In this document: piece by piece, positions 35,141-47,917 of the stretch
How positions within the stretch are numbered: position 1 is the stretch's first letter
Layout of the letters: every line of letters starts with the position of its first letter
DNA from: Tenrec ecaudatus
Lineage: Eukaryota > Chordata > Mammalia > Afrosoricida > Tenrecidae
Assembly: GCF_050624435.1 (NCBI RefSeq)
Contig: NC_134546.1
Span: forward strand, 42,177,501-42,241,500
Length of the DNA stretch: 64,000 nt
Direction: 5' to 3'
Translations under genes and position numbers: made by a program
The notes under the pieces: model-generated
Told to the model about the DNA's origin: nothing
The model's input: the letters and a program-made list of their open reading frames with translations, nothing else
Databases searched by the model: none

Positions 35141-36219
35141 AGTAATAAAGTTTGATCAAACATTCATAGTATTTCCAGTATAATACTTTGCCATTACTAA
35201 GCTATAATGCTTTTGTATAAATAATAAGTGAAGGTTATTGGTGAACTAATTAAGTATGTCCTTTCAAGAAGAACCAAAGTAATATAAAATGTATGCTGTG
35301 TGTAAACATGAAGACATGATCAATTATTTGAGTTCAGTGCCACTCATTTGTTTCCAATTTTCACTACAAATGTTTTTGGTATGTTATTCAAAGCAAGCCA
35401 AAATGGAGTCCTTCTTACACCTTTTTTATAAGAAAAACAAAAGGCATCGTTTCCTCTCCACAGTCAGAGACCAAGACACAATTAACTTTCTGAGAACTTA
35501 AAATATATCACAACTGGAAACCTATTAGTGTGCTCTAATGTTGAACTTGAGCTAAGCAACAATGTCTTTCCCCTTTGAAATATCTCTTATGGCTTCCCAA
35601 AGGCAAAACAAACCTCAGTTTTATTTTATTTTTTACAAAAAGGTCACACCTTTGGTTATAAGCACTGTCATTTTTTTCTTTAAAACTAGTATTTTAACTC
35701 TAAATGTAGCCAGCTCCAAACACATGACTGAAATGGCAAATGAATAGAAAACCATATTGCCAAAGGAATTATAGGGAGAAATAAATGCATTCAGAGATTG
35801 TTTTACCCCTGATTTGAAGCTCTTCTTTATGTTCTTCAAAAGTGGCATATCCCTGTGGTGCTATGAATTTCTTGATATGGCTCTTCAAACTATAGTCTTT
35901 TTAATAACTCCCACCAGAGAATGGGTGGTTATCATGCAAATGAGGTTTATGTAAACAAAACATCAATCCAAGAAGCCATAAGAGCTTCCCTTAAGAGTTG
36001 TAAAAATGTAAGAAAAATGAGAATAGTTCATATGAGAATGGGAAGAGTCAATTGGGAAAGAGATTTTTAGATAATTACTAAGAAAAGGCATAAAATAGTG
36101 CACATTGATGAACTTGATACAATGGTTCGAATAAAGCACTTCAGGAGGCTATGTGGGTCAAAAGAAAATTCTGATGGTCCCAATATTAAAGAGGCTTAAG
36201 GCCATTCTATTCACCCCAG
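35141..36219. other. AT-rich single-copy DNA, no feature recognised
   Basis: No coding or repeat hallmarks seen. Confidence 0.4.
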
Positions 36220-37915
36220 TTGGGAGGATATATAATGATAGCAATTCCCACTAGGAACCATTTGCTGAAGATCATACCACACGGTTTGGAACAGTACATG
36301 GACAGGGAGCGACCAGAGGTTTAGGTCAGATTCAGAAGAAGACAAGGAACAGGAAAATAATTGTTGATGTCAGATGGATCATAGGTGAAAGAAGAAAAAC
36401 AAGAAAGATAGTGATTTGTGTTCCATTGACTATGCAAAGGCATTACACTGTGTTTATCTTAACAAACTGTAGATAGCCTTGAGAAGAATGAGAATTCTAA
36501 GACTTCATTATGCTAAAGGGAAACCTATACATAGATCAAGAGGCAGTGGTGTGAAATGAACAAGGGTAGACTGCATGATACTGATATAAGAGGAAGGAGA
36601 AAGGAAATAGAGGAAATGGGAGGCAAAAGCTATTAATAGAGGTATAGCTATAGGTAAGAATATATGTAAATACATTAATTTCTAATGAAAGAGATAGAGG
36701 TCAATGTATGTATATTTATATGTTAAATATTAAGATAGCAGGGGACTTTCGACCTCTACTCAAGATTTCTCTTAACACAAGAACACTTTGTTCTAATAAC
36801 CTGGCATTCTTTTATATTCACCTTCCCAACAAGATTGCTGAAGACAAAATGGGTACATAAGCAAATGTGATGAAGAAAGCAAATGATGCTAGGCTATCAG
36901 AAGATATAGTGTCTCAGGCTTTAAATGTGTGAAGTTAAACAAGCAGCCATCTCTCAGGGAAGTAAATAAGCCCACATAAAAAAGCACACCAACCTGTGTA
37001 ATCATGAGGTGTCAACGGGAGCAGCATCATGTATCAAAAGATTCAAAACAAAAAATGATGTCATTGTGAAAGGGGGATTTCAGTGAAGACCCCAAGCCTG
37101 TCTATAGATGAGTGGACGTCCCCTCACAGAGAGGTAACAAAGAAGGCATGATTCAACCAGGGAGCAGTATAGCAACAACAAAACACATCATTCCTCTAGT
37201 TTTTGAATGCCTCCTCTCCCCCACGACCATGACTCAGTTCTACCTTACAAATCTGGCTCAGCTCTTGACACATGGAATTCAGGACAGACAAAACCCTCAA
37301 GAACTGTAGCGATAGTATGAGGGAAGTGGGATGGTGGGGGAAGGGGGAGAAAGGGGAAAACCATCACAAGCTTAGATATATAGGCCCTACTTCCTACCCC
37401 AGGGGGATGAATAACAGAAAGGTTGGTGAAGAGAGACAATAGAAAGTGTAAGACATGAAATAACCATAATAATATATACTTGATCAAGGATTCACGAGGG
37501 TGGCAGTTGGGGGCATGGGAGGGGGCAGGAGGGAACTGATGCCAAGGACTCAAGTAGAAAGAAATAGTTTTGGAAATGTTGATGGCAACATATGTACAAG
37601 TGTGCTTAATATTATTGAGTGATGGATTGTTAAAAGATTTGTAAGAGCTCTCCAATAAAATAATTAATTTTTTTTAAGTTGGGAAAGGTGTACATTAAGG
37701 ATTTATCTTCTCACCATGCTTATTAATCTAAATGCTGAATAAATAACCAGAGAAGCTGAGTTACTTTTTATTTTAAGTGGCATCAGGATTGGAGGAAGTT
37801 TTCTTAAAAATGTGCTATATGCAGATGACACAACCTTTACTTGCTGAGAGTGAGGAGGACTTGAAGCACTTGCTGATGATCAAGGATTGTAGCCTTCTGC
37901 ATGCATTACAATTCT
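36220..37915 (+). mobile_element. RTE LINE reverse transcriptase region, split by an L1
   Basis: 36220-36580 encodes a broken forward RTE polymerase: cagattcagaagaagacaag, then a frame reading DYAKALHCVYLNKL where intact RTE has DYAKAFDCVDHNKL. RTE resumes at 37676 (gggaaaggtgtacattaagg) and reaches a catalytic YADDTT block near 37820 with a frame shift. The intervening ~1.1 kb is an L1. Stops make the RTE inactive. Confidence 0.8.
36585..37672 (+). mobile_element. L1 3' end inserted in RTE
   Basis: A 5'-truncated forward L1 3' UTR: ctatcagaagatatagtgtc, then gcacaccaacctgtgtaatc, then gagggaactgatgccaagga, ending ctccaataaaataattaatt and a T-rich/A-poor tail at 37672. The polyadenylation signal aataaa sits just before the end. 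The target duplication is unclear. Confidence 0.8.
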
Positions 37916-37917
37916 GC

Positions 37918-38396
37918 ATTAGTTAGGCTTGACTAGAGAATTTCATAGATACTCATAGGTGTACAAGAAAGAGCTTTATGTCAAAGAGTAATTGTATATT
38001 ATGAAAACATCCTGGCCCAGTACGATAAAGTTCGATATTAGCCCATATGTCCAATATCAGTCTATAAATTCCTCTTCAGATTCACACAACACATGCAATG
38101 ATGCTGAATGCAGGATGATCACAGGCCTTTAGGTGGAAAAGTCTAGTGGATCTAGTGGTGGTGGAAGCCTCTCAGTGCTGGCGGGGGTCTCCGGGTGGCT
38201 CCTCCAGCTCCAGGACTCTGGCTACATCAGCATAGCTCCATTTGGCTTATCAATAGGAATGTGTAGCAGAGAGTGTGCCTGGCCTCCAGGGAACTATTTA
38301 TCCTTGTAGTGCCTCCAAATGAGGTCATCGTGCTGCTACCTTATTGACAGGCTAAACTCCACCCCTTCACTCTTAATAGCCGCACATTGACTCCAC
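37918..38396 (-). repeat. ~500-bp TG...CA repeat, reverse strand
   Basis: Same order as the copy at 24468: gttaggcttgactagagaat, then gttcgatattagcccatatg, gatgatcacaggcctttagg and gcctctcagtgctggcgggg, then the distal ccaaatgaggtcatcgtgct. The terminal CCACA is lost or altered. Confidence 0.65.
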
Positions 38397-38935
38397 ATTT
38401 GTCATGCACATTTGTTTCCATCATAATTTTCAAAACATTTTCTTTCTACTTAAGCCCTTGGTATCAGCCCCTCATTTTTCTCCTCCTTCTGCCACCCTCC
38501 CTCCTTCATGAGCGCCTGATAATTTATAAAGTATTATTATCTATTCATGTATTATACTGATTGATGTTTCCCTTCACCCTTACTTATGTTGTCTCAACCC
38601 CAGGGAGGGGTTATATATAGATCATTGTGATCGGTTCCCCCTTTCCCCCCTCACCTTCTCCTTACCCACCTGATATAGTTACTCTCATTATTGTTCCTGA
38701 TAGGTTGATAGGTCTTGGATTCCCTGTGTTTCCATCTCTTATCTGTACTGTGTACATCCTCTGGTCTAGCTGGATTTGTAAGGTAGAATTTGGGTCATGA
38801 CAGTGGGGGGAAGGGAGAAGCTTGTTAGGGCAAAGAATGTACAGATGTGCTTTATACAATTGATGTATGTGTGGATTGTAATAAGAGTTTTATGAGCCTC
38901 AATAAAATTATTTACTTTTATTTTATTTTATTTAT
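38397..38935. mobile_element. L1 3' UTR in both orientations
   Basis: 38397-38800 is reverse-oriented L1 3' UTR lacking its extreme end. From about 38815 the sequence turns forward and ends with the L1 terminus (gtgtggattgtaataagagt, then gcctcaataaaattattt) and an A/T tail. This is consistent with twin priming of one L1, or with two insertions. Confidence 0.7.
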
Positions 38936-39028
38936 TTTTTAACAATTTATTGGGGCTCATACAATTCTTATCACAGTTCATACTAATACATACATCAATT
39001 GTATAAAGCACATCTGTACAGTCTTTGC
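38830..39028. repeat. inverted repeat of L1 tails (hairpin-capable)
   Basis: The arm 38830-38906 (forward L1 terminus) pairs with 38945-39028 (reverse L1 terminus) across a ~38-base A/T spacer. Words such as acagatgtgctttatacaat and its complement match exactly over 20 bases or more. The two arms meet tail to tail. Confidence 0.85.
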
Positions 39029-39965
39029 CCTAATCATTTTTTCTCCTCTTTTCTTTTTTTACATTTTATTAGGGACTCATACAACTCTTATCACAATCCA
39101 TACATATACATACATCAATTGTATAAAGCACATCCATACATTCCCTGCCCCAATCATTCTCAAAGCATTTGCTCTCCACTTAAGCCCCTTGCATCAGGTC
39201 CTCTTTTTTTCCCCCTCCCTCCCCGCTACCCCCTCCCTCATGTGCCCTTGGTAATTTATACATCATTATTTTGTCATATCTTGCCCTATCCGGAGTCTCC
39301 CCCCCCTTCTCTGCTGTCCCTCTCCCAGGGAAGAGGTCACATGTGGATCCTTGTAATCAGTTCCCCCTTTCCAACCCACTCACCCTCCACTCTCCCAGCA
39401 TCGCCCCTCACACCCTTGGTCCTGAAGGTATCATTCACCCTGGATTCCCTGTACCTCCAGCCCTCATATGTACCAGTGTACAGCCTCTGCCCTATCCAGC
39501 CCTACAAGGTAGAATTCGGATCATGGTATTTGGGGGAAGGAAGCATCCAGGATCTGGGGGAAAACTGTGTTCTTCATCGGTACTACCTCGCACCCTAATT
39601 AACCCATCTCCTCTCCTAAACCCCTCTATGAGGGGATCTCCATTGGCCGACACTTGGGCCTTGGGTCTCCACTCTGCACTTCCCCCTTCATTTAATATGG
39701 TATATATATACATATACATATATACATATACACACATATACGCATACATACACACACTTATATCTCTTTTTTTTTTTTGTATGATGCCTTATACCTGGTC
39801 CCTTGGCACCTCGTGATCGCACTGGCCGGTGTGCTTCTTCCATGTGGGCTTTTTTGCTTCTGAACTAGATGGCCGCTTGTTCACCTTCAAGCTTTTAAGA
39901 CCCCAGACACTATCTCTTTTGATAGCCAGGCATCATCAGCTTTCTTCACCACATTTGCTTTTGTA
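38942..39965 (-). mobile_element. L1 with duplicated 3' tail
   Basis: Reverse-oriented L1. The first terminus is at 38945-39035 (tttattggggctcatacaat), then a T/C tract, then the second terminus (acattttattagggactcat at 39059) continuing through about 0.9 kb of 3' UTR to tttcttcaccacatttgct. It contains a TATACA-type simple repeat at 39700-39760 and a T12 run near 39767. It shares the tail-junction layout with 32869-33414. Confidence 0.85.
39700..39760. repeat. (TATACA)n-like simple repeat
   Basis: Alternating atatacatatacatata units within the L1 3' UTR, followed by a CACA-rich run. Confidence 0.9.
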
Positions 39966-39974
39966 CATTTAGTG

Positions 39975-40397
39975 AACATCCCAACCCAGTCCAGTCCAAG
40001 TCCATAAATATGATATTAGTTAGCCCATATAAACTCTTCAAACTCACGACAAACATGCAATGCCATTGAATACAGGATGATCAGAGGTCAGTGGGTAGAG
40101 TCTTTGGATCCAGTGGAATTGTAAGCATCTCAGCGCTGGCAGGGGTCTCTATGTGGCTTCTCCAGCTTTAGAGGTCTGGTTGCATCAGGGTAGTTCCATG
40201 TATCTTGTTAGCTTTATGTTCCCCAGGGAGTGAGCAGAGAGAGAGGTTTTCCATCTCCAATGAGGAAATTCCAATTGGGAGAAAGTTATGCCCTCACAGA
40301 GGTCTCATTGGCCATGATCCTATCGACAGACTAGACTCTACCCCTTCACTATTAGTCCTCTCAAATCCCAGACTCCAGATTATGTAACCACCACAGA
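39975..40397 (-). repeat. ~500-bp TG...CA repeat, reverse strand, 5'-incomplete
   Basis: gtccataaatatgatattag, then gcatctcagcgctggcaggg, then gattatgtaaccaccaca at the end. The start (TGTGTTAG) is missing where it abuts the L1. Confidence 0.65.
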
Positions 40398-40471
40398 CAA
40401 TAAATAGTTTTTACTGAGAGATAACTCTCTTTTTCTCTATTATATTGTGAAGGGATCAGGGCCATACAGAA

Positions 40472-40665
40472 ATAGAAAGGAGCCCTATTGGAGGTGTGGG
40501 TTACACATTGGACTACTAATTGTAAGGAAAACGGTTCAGATCCACTAGCCCTTCTATGGAAGAAAGAAGAGGTTTTATGCTCCTGTAAATATATACAGCT
40601 TCAGTTCTACCCTATCCCCTGGGTCGCTGTAGGTCAGAATTGACTCAATGACACTTAATGGGACA
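40472..40665 (+). mobile_element. afrotherian-type SINE
   Basis: aaggagccctattggaggtg at the head; ggttcagatccactagccct in the B-box side; then tgggtcgctgtaggtcagaa and ttgactcaatgacactt at the tail. Confidence 0.8.
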
Positions 40666-40734
40666 TACAGAAGACCATTACATTGACTAAATACATTGAT
40701 AATATATTCTAATTAGCACAGAACATCAAGAAGG

Positions 40735-41065
40735 GAGCCCTGGAAAAACAACTCTTCAAACAGTCAGAGATATAAACCCTATGAAGACTCAGGGACCTGC
40801 CATCGTTTCTAATATTCAGGAGTGTTTCAGGGATATCTCACTCAAATCTAAGTCAAATTATTACATCTTATAAACCCATTGCTTATGCCTAGGGTTGCTA
40901 ATTTCATAGTCAGTAGTTTGAACCAACCAGCTACTCCATGGAAGAAAGATAAGGCTTTCTAATCTTTTAACATATATGGTTGCAGAAACCCTGGGGAATA
41001 CTTCTACTCTGTAGAGTTGCTATAAGTCAGCTCGATGGCAATGATTTTTGGTTTTGGTGGTGGTG
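40735..41065 (+). mobile_element. two SINE copies, degraded
   Basis: 40735-40770 keeps only a SINE head (gggagccctggaaaaacaac). 40880-41065 keeps agtcagtagtttgaaccaac, agaaagataaggctttctaa and the tail ataagtcagctcgatggcaa. Confidence 0.65.
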
Positions 41066-41224
41066 TTGCTTTTGGTTTATACATCCATTGTGAAGGAGGA
41101 AGAGTGTCTATAGGCCTCTTTGAGCTTTGGAGAGAACATCTTGTACACTTGGTAATAGAACTGATAATCATATATGTGTATATAACTATATAGAGGCAAA
41201 TACATTACCTAGTCAATATGATTT

Positions 41225-41300
41225 CTCCCAACTATTCACTGTCATCAAGGCAATTCCAAAACAGAGCAACCCTGCATGATTTCTGAGGCTGTAAATATAT
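41225..41300 (-). mobile_element. SINE 3' fragment, reverse strand
   Basis: cactgtcatcaaggcaattc and gagcaaccctgcatgatttc match the reversed SINE tail. Confidence 0.6.
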
Positions 41301-41356
41301 ATATAGATATGTATGTATGTATGTATATGTATATATATATGTGTATATATATATAC
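41296..41356. repeat. (TATG/AT)n simple repeat
   Basis: Tandem TATG and AT units directly preceding the reversed L1 tail. Confidence 0.9.
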
Positions 41357-44300
41357 TTAATCATTTTATTGGGGGCTCATACAGCTCTTATCACAATCCA
41401 CATATCTATCCATTGTGTCAAGCACATTTGTACCTATGTTGCTGTCATTATTTTCAAAACACTTTCTCTCCACTTGAGCCCTAGGTATCAGAGCCTCATT
41501 TTTCCTTCCCTCTCCCACCCTCCCTCAAGCACCCCTGATACTTTATAAATTATTATTACTTTTTCATGTCTTGCAATGACCGATGTCTCCCTTCACCCAC
41601 TTTTCTGTTGTCCGTCCCCATGGGAGGGGTTTATATGTAGATCACTGTAATTGATTCTCCCTTTCTCTCCCCCATCTTTCCCTTACTCTCCTATTATTGC
41701 TACTCTCATTATTGGGCCTGAGGGGTTTATCTGTCCTGGATTCCCTGTGTTTCCAGCTCTTATCTGTACCCATATACATGCCCTGGTCTAGCCGGATTTG
41801 TATTGTAGAACTGGGATCATGAAAGTGAGTGAGGGGGGCATTAAAGAACTAGAGAAGAGTTGTATGTTTCATTGGTGCTGTACTGCACCCTGACTTGCTC
41901 ATCTCTTCCTTATGACCCTTCTGTAAGGGGATGTCCAGTTGTCTACAGATGGGCTTTGGGTCTCAACTCTGCACTCTCCCTCATTCAAATTGCTGTGTTT
42001 TGTTTTGTTTTGTTTGTACTAGGTCTTTAATGCTTTATACCAGGTCCCATTGACACCTCATGATCCCACAGGCTGGTGTGCTTCTTACATGTGGACTTTG
42101 TTGCTTCTCAGCTATATGACCACTTGTTTATCTTCAAGCCTTTAAGACCCCAGATGCTGCTCTATCTTTTGATAGCCAGGCACCATCTGCTTTCTTCACC
42201 ATATTTGCTTTTGCACTCATTTTATCTTCAGCAATTATGTCAGGACGGTGAGCATCATGGAATGCCAGGTTATTAGAACAAACTATTCTTGCATTGAAGT
42301 AGTATGTGAGTATAAGCCCATTGTCTGTCTGCTACCTTAATACTTAACATATAAATATATATACGTAGATCTATTTCCATATCCATATATATAAATATAC
42401 TTATATATGTACATGCCAGTATTTAGACCTCTATAAAAGTCCTTTGCTTCCTGGTGATTACCTCTTCTTCCTTTTAATTTCTTCTTGCCCCACTATCATG
42501 TTCAGCCTTCACTTGAGTTTCAGTATTTCCTTTCAGTTACATTGCCCTGTATCAAGCCCTACCAGGCATCCTACACACTCCTTGTCATCAATTTTAGAGT
42601 ACTTGTTGTTCCCTTTTTCCTGGGTTTGTTAACACCCACTTTCTTAACCCCACCTCACCTTTTCCCTTGTCACCCCAGAACCATCACTCCTGAAGTTTTC
42701 TCCCCTGGATTGTTTATCCCGTCTATCTTATCTAGATTGCCATGCAGAGACAATAATAAACACAAAAACAAGACAGAGCAAAACAAAACAATAACAACAT
42801 CAAAAAATCAACAAAGAATGAAAATCCTATAAATAGTTCCAGGTCTGTTTTTGAACTTTAGGAGTGTTGTCTGGTCAAATCTGATAGGGTGTCATGCCCT
42901 AGTTTCAAGGTCTATTTTTGACATTCTCCCCAGACTTCATTGCTTTGATCCCCATGCTGTCCTGTTGCATGCCCTTAGTGTTTTGCAGCAGTGTGTTGGG
43001 GTCAGATCAGGCACAATTCCTGCACTGTACCTCCAGTGTTGTCCCTCGTAGCACTATGGGTCAGTGAGGGACATTCTGTCTTGTGGACCTATGATCCTCT
43101 TTGTGCATTCGATGCTCTGAGCAGGAATATTGTCCTCAGGGCTTGGTGAGCCAGGATGTGTTCCTCTCTCTCTCCTTCCCTCTTCATTTGCTCCTTTGTT
43201 CTCTGATCACACACACCCCTCTCCCTGAGCTGCAGGTTCAGTGCTGTCTTCTGAAGTGAATTCTGGGAGTAGGCGAGGGGTGGACACATAATTGGGATTG
43301 GGACTGCAGTCTATTGATTCCATGCTTATTGCTGGTATGTTGCAGTCACATCTTGGTGCACCTGGTTGAAGTGTGGTCCCTCTCCTATGTAGATATAAAC
43401 AACATCCTTGGGTGTGTTTGTGCCCTATTCTCCCACTAACCATGTCTTTTTTCCCTCTTTTCTTTCTTTTCCCCTCCTTCTTAGTTGACTGCCATGTGTA
43501 TCACTGGATTGGATCTGGTCCCTGCCATAGTACCTGGACCTAACCCTGGGAATGTATGTGCACAATAGCTTTTCCCTTATGCCCCTTTTGCATTTTTAAG
43601 CTTACCTCAGTGGACTCATGTTATACTTGTTCTTTTGTGCTTGAGTGACTTCACATAGCATATTTTCCTCCAGTTCTTCCCATGTGGCAATGTGCTTCAT
43701 ATGTTCATCTCTGCTTTTTAGGGATGTGTTCTGCTCCATTGTATGTATGTACAAAAGTTTTTAAATCCATTCGTCCATTGATGGAAATTTCGGTTGTTTC
43801 CAACTCCTTGCAATTGTGAACGGTGTTGTGATGAACATTGGAGCACAGATGTCTGGCCGTGGTTTGTTTCTTGCCTTTTCTCAGTATATGCCCAAGGGGG
43901 ATAGCTGAGTCATATGGTAACTCAATTTCCATCTGTTTTAGATATCGCCAAATTGATTTCCATAGTGGCTATACATATTTTCAGGTCCACAAGCAGTGGG
44001 AGAGAGTTCCTATCTCACCACAGTCCCTCCAAGACTTGTTACTTTCTGATTTTTTGAATTGGGCTATCTTTGAGGGTGTTAGGTGGCATCCCATAGTTGT
44101 TTTAATTTGCATTTCACTTATGGCTAATGGTCAGGAACATTTTCTCATGTTTATTGGCCATTCGGATTTCTGCCCCTATGAAACTTCTATTCAGGCTCTT
44201 TGCCCACCACCTCAGTGGACAATTAACTTTTTTATTTTTCTGTAAGCTAACAGAGTACCGTAGAGTTTAGTAATAAGACCTTTGTCTAATGTGTCATGGT

Positions 44301-45838
44301 TATAGAGGTTTTCCCAGTCCATGGGCTCTATTATTACTCTCAGTGAATTCTTTCTATGTACACAGGCGTTTTATCTTCAGTATCTACCACTAATCAAGTT
44401 GTGCCTCCTCTGTGTTTGTGTCCTTCCCTATGGCAGCTAGTCTATGTAGTCCCTGCGCAAGAGTTCTCAAGTTGGCCCCAATTCCCTCACCGATGGCACT
44501 AATTATTTGGGGCTTTACCTCAAGGTCTTTGATTCACCTGAGTTTATTTTTGTGCATGGAGTGAGGTAAGGGTATTGTTTCATTTTTCTGCAGGTAGATA
44601 TTCATTTTTTCCAACACCACTTGTTGAAGAAGAAATCTACTTCCCATTTTATATTTGTTGGGCTATTATCAAAAATCAGTTGTCTGTGTGTTGATGATTT
44701 TATTTCTGTTCTTTTCCATTGGCCTGAGTATCTGTCATTATACCAAAACCATGTTGTTGTGACCACTGTGGCTGTGTAATAAATGCTCAAGTCAGGTAAA
44801 GCAAGCCCCCCATTCTGTCCCCATTGAGGAGTTCTCTGCTAATTCTGGGCCTTTTTCCTTTCCATATGAAGTTGGTAATCAGTTTTTCCAATTATTTGAA
44901 GAAATATGTTAGTATTAGTATCAAGATATCATTGAACTTATATAGTGCCTTGGGCAGAACTGATATTTTTACTATTTGAATATTCTGATCCTTGAACATG
45001 GGACATTCTTCTATTTGCTGAGGTCACTCTTGGTTTCTTGTAATAGTGTTCTATAGTTTGCCTCATACAAATCTTTTGGGTTCTTTTTTAGTCAGGTATA
45101 TCCCTGGATATTTCTATTTGTGCTTGGCTATTGTGAAGGATACTACCTTTTTGATCTCCTCATCTGTGATCTTGTCTGATGTGTATAACAGTCGGATAGG
45201 CTTCTGCCTGTTGATCTTGTATCCTGCCACTCTGCTATATTCCTCTATTGCTTCTAGTACTCTCCTTATGGAGCTTTGGAGATTTTCATACATAAAATAA
45301 TATAAACTGTGAATAATGATAGTTTAATTTCTTCCTTCTCCAGGTGAATAGCTTTAATGTCTTTTCTTTGCCTTACGTTGTTAGCTAGGACTTCCAGTAA
45401 GATGTTAAGAAGAGTGGGAACAAGGGGCATTCTTGTCTGGTCCCCTTTTTCAGTGAGATTCTTTTAATCTTTTCTCCAATGACTATGACGATCACGTTGG
45501 CTGTTGGTTTGTCATATATAGCGTATATTATTTTGAGGAATTTTCCTTCCATTCCTATATTTTTTATTATCTTAAACAGGAATTGTTGCATATTGTCAAA
45601 TGCTTTTTCTACATCTATCTATATTATCATGTGGTTCTTACAACTTTTCATGTGAATGTGGCAAATAATACTATTGGTCTTCTGTATGTTGAACCATCCC
45701 TGCATCCCTGGTAAGAATCCTACTTCTTCATGATGAATTATTTGTTTTATATACTTTTGTATTGTATTGGACAGTATTTGGGTAAGGATTTTTGCATCAA
45801 TGTTCACTAGAGATATTGGTGTGTAGTTCTCCATTCTT

Positions 45839-46343
<505 letters not shown>

Positions 46344-47332
46344 GTAGTTGTCCATTCTTGTGGGACCCTTGCTCACTTTAGGTATCAGAATCATAATGGC
46401 TTCATAGGAAAAGCTCAGAAGTTTGCTGTCTTTTTCTATGTTCTGGAAGAGTTTTATAGGGTTGGTGATATTTCTACCCCGAATGCTTGGTAGAATTCAC
46501 CCTGTGAAGTCATCTAGTCTGGGAATTTTTTCTTAGTAATCCCTTGATAAACTTGTCTAGTTCTTCTATTGCTATGGGTCTATCGATATTCTTGGCATCC
46601 ATCTGGGATAGTTTAGGGAGAGTTTGTTTTTCCAAGTGTTTGTCCATGTCTTCCAAGTTGTTGAATTCATTAGAGTACAGGCCTTCAGAGTGCTGTGTAA
46701 TTATCCTTTTGATTTCATTAGGGTCCATTGTAATGTCCCTTTGTTTCATCCCTCATCCTTCCTATTGAAATTTGTTCCTTCCTTTCTTTGGTTAGGTTTG
46801 TGAGTGGTCTGTCTATTCTGTTAAACCTTTCAAAGATTCAACTTTTACCTGAATTTCACCCCCCCCCCATTGTTTTCTTGTTTTCCCTGTCATGAATCTC
46901 ATCCCTGATTTTTATTATTTCTTTCCTTTTGCTATTAGTAGGATTGTCCGGTTGACTCTGTTGTAATTGTTGTAAGTTTTGTGTCAGCACATCAATCATA
47001 AGTTTCTCTTCCTTTTTCATGTGTGCATGGGCTGCTATCAGCCTTCCTCTGATAAATGTCTTGCTGTGTCCAAAAGATTTTGGTACATCACATTCTCATT
47101 CTTGTTGGTTTCCAGAAACTTCCTAATTTCACTTCTGATCTGACCCAGTACTCACTCCTTTTGCAATAGAAAGTTATTCATCCTCCAACTGTTTGCTCTT
47201 ATTTTCTTAATCATCCTTTTGTTGAGTTCCAGATTTATAGCATAGTGGTTGGAGAGAGAAGTCTGTATGTCTCTATGTACTTGAATTTACACAGATTCTA
47301 CTTATGTTTCAGCATGTGATCTATCTTCAAAT

Positions 47333-47917
47333 ATGCAGTGGTTACATAAATTGGTGTCAATTTTCAGAGGAGTAAGAGTGAAGGGTGGAGTCTAGTCTGT
47401 CAGTTGGGTTGTAGCCAACGAGGTCTCATTGTGGGCATGGCTTTCTCCTGAGAATTCTGGGAACTCCTGTATTTCCTCCTTGGAGGCAGGAGAACACACT
47501 CTGTCTCTGCTCACTCTTGGAGAACTGTTCTACTGATAAGACATATAGCATTATGCCATGGGATCTGGAGAAGCCACATGGACCTACCCTGATGCATCGT
47601 CCTCTGGAGCTGCAGAAGCCACATAGAGACCTCTGCCAGTGCTGAGATGCTTACACCACCACTGGACCCACAAGACTTCCCACCCACTGGCCTGTGATCA
47701 TCCTGTATTCAGCATCATCGCATGTGTTTGGTGAGTCTGAAGAGGACTTTATAGATTGGTACCAGGCATATGGGCTAATATTAGAAGTATGGACTTGATC
47801 TGGACTGGGCTGAAATGGTTTCTCAATGTACAATTGCTCTTATATATAAACCTCTTTCTTATACACATATGAGTGTCTGTGAATTGGTTTCTCTACTGTA
47901 CCCAGACTACCACACAT
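47333..47917 (+). repeat. ~580-bp TG...CA repeat, probable solo LTR
   Basis: It starts TGCAGTGGTTACATAAATTG and ends CCCAGACTACCACACA. It shares gacctctgccagtgctgaga and gtgatcatcctgtattcagc with the copy at 26130. A TATA-like cttatatataaacctctttc lies near 47840. It abuts the truncated end of the L1. Confidence 0.65.

Noticed and set aside
38999-39816. Proline/serine-rich open frames of 199 and 181 residues
   Set aside because: Translations of the pyrimidine-rich L1 3' UTR. The near-identical frame at 33069-33539 is the other copy of the same L1.
46510-46768. Antiparallel frames beside the ELOC retrocopy
   Set aside because: The minus frame is L1 ORF2 linker; the plus frame is its shadow.
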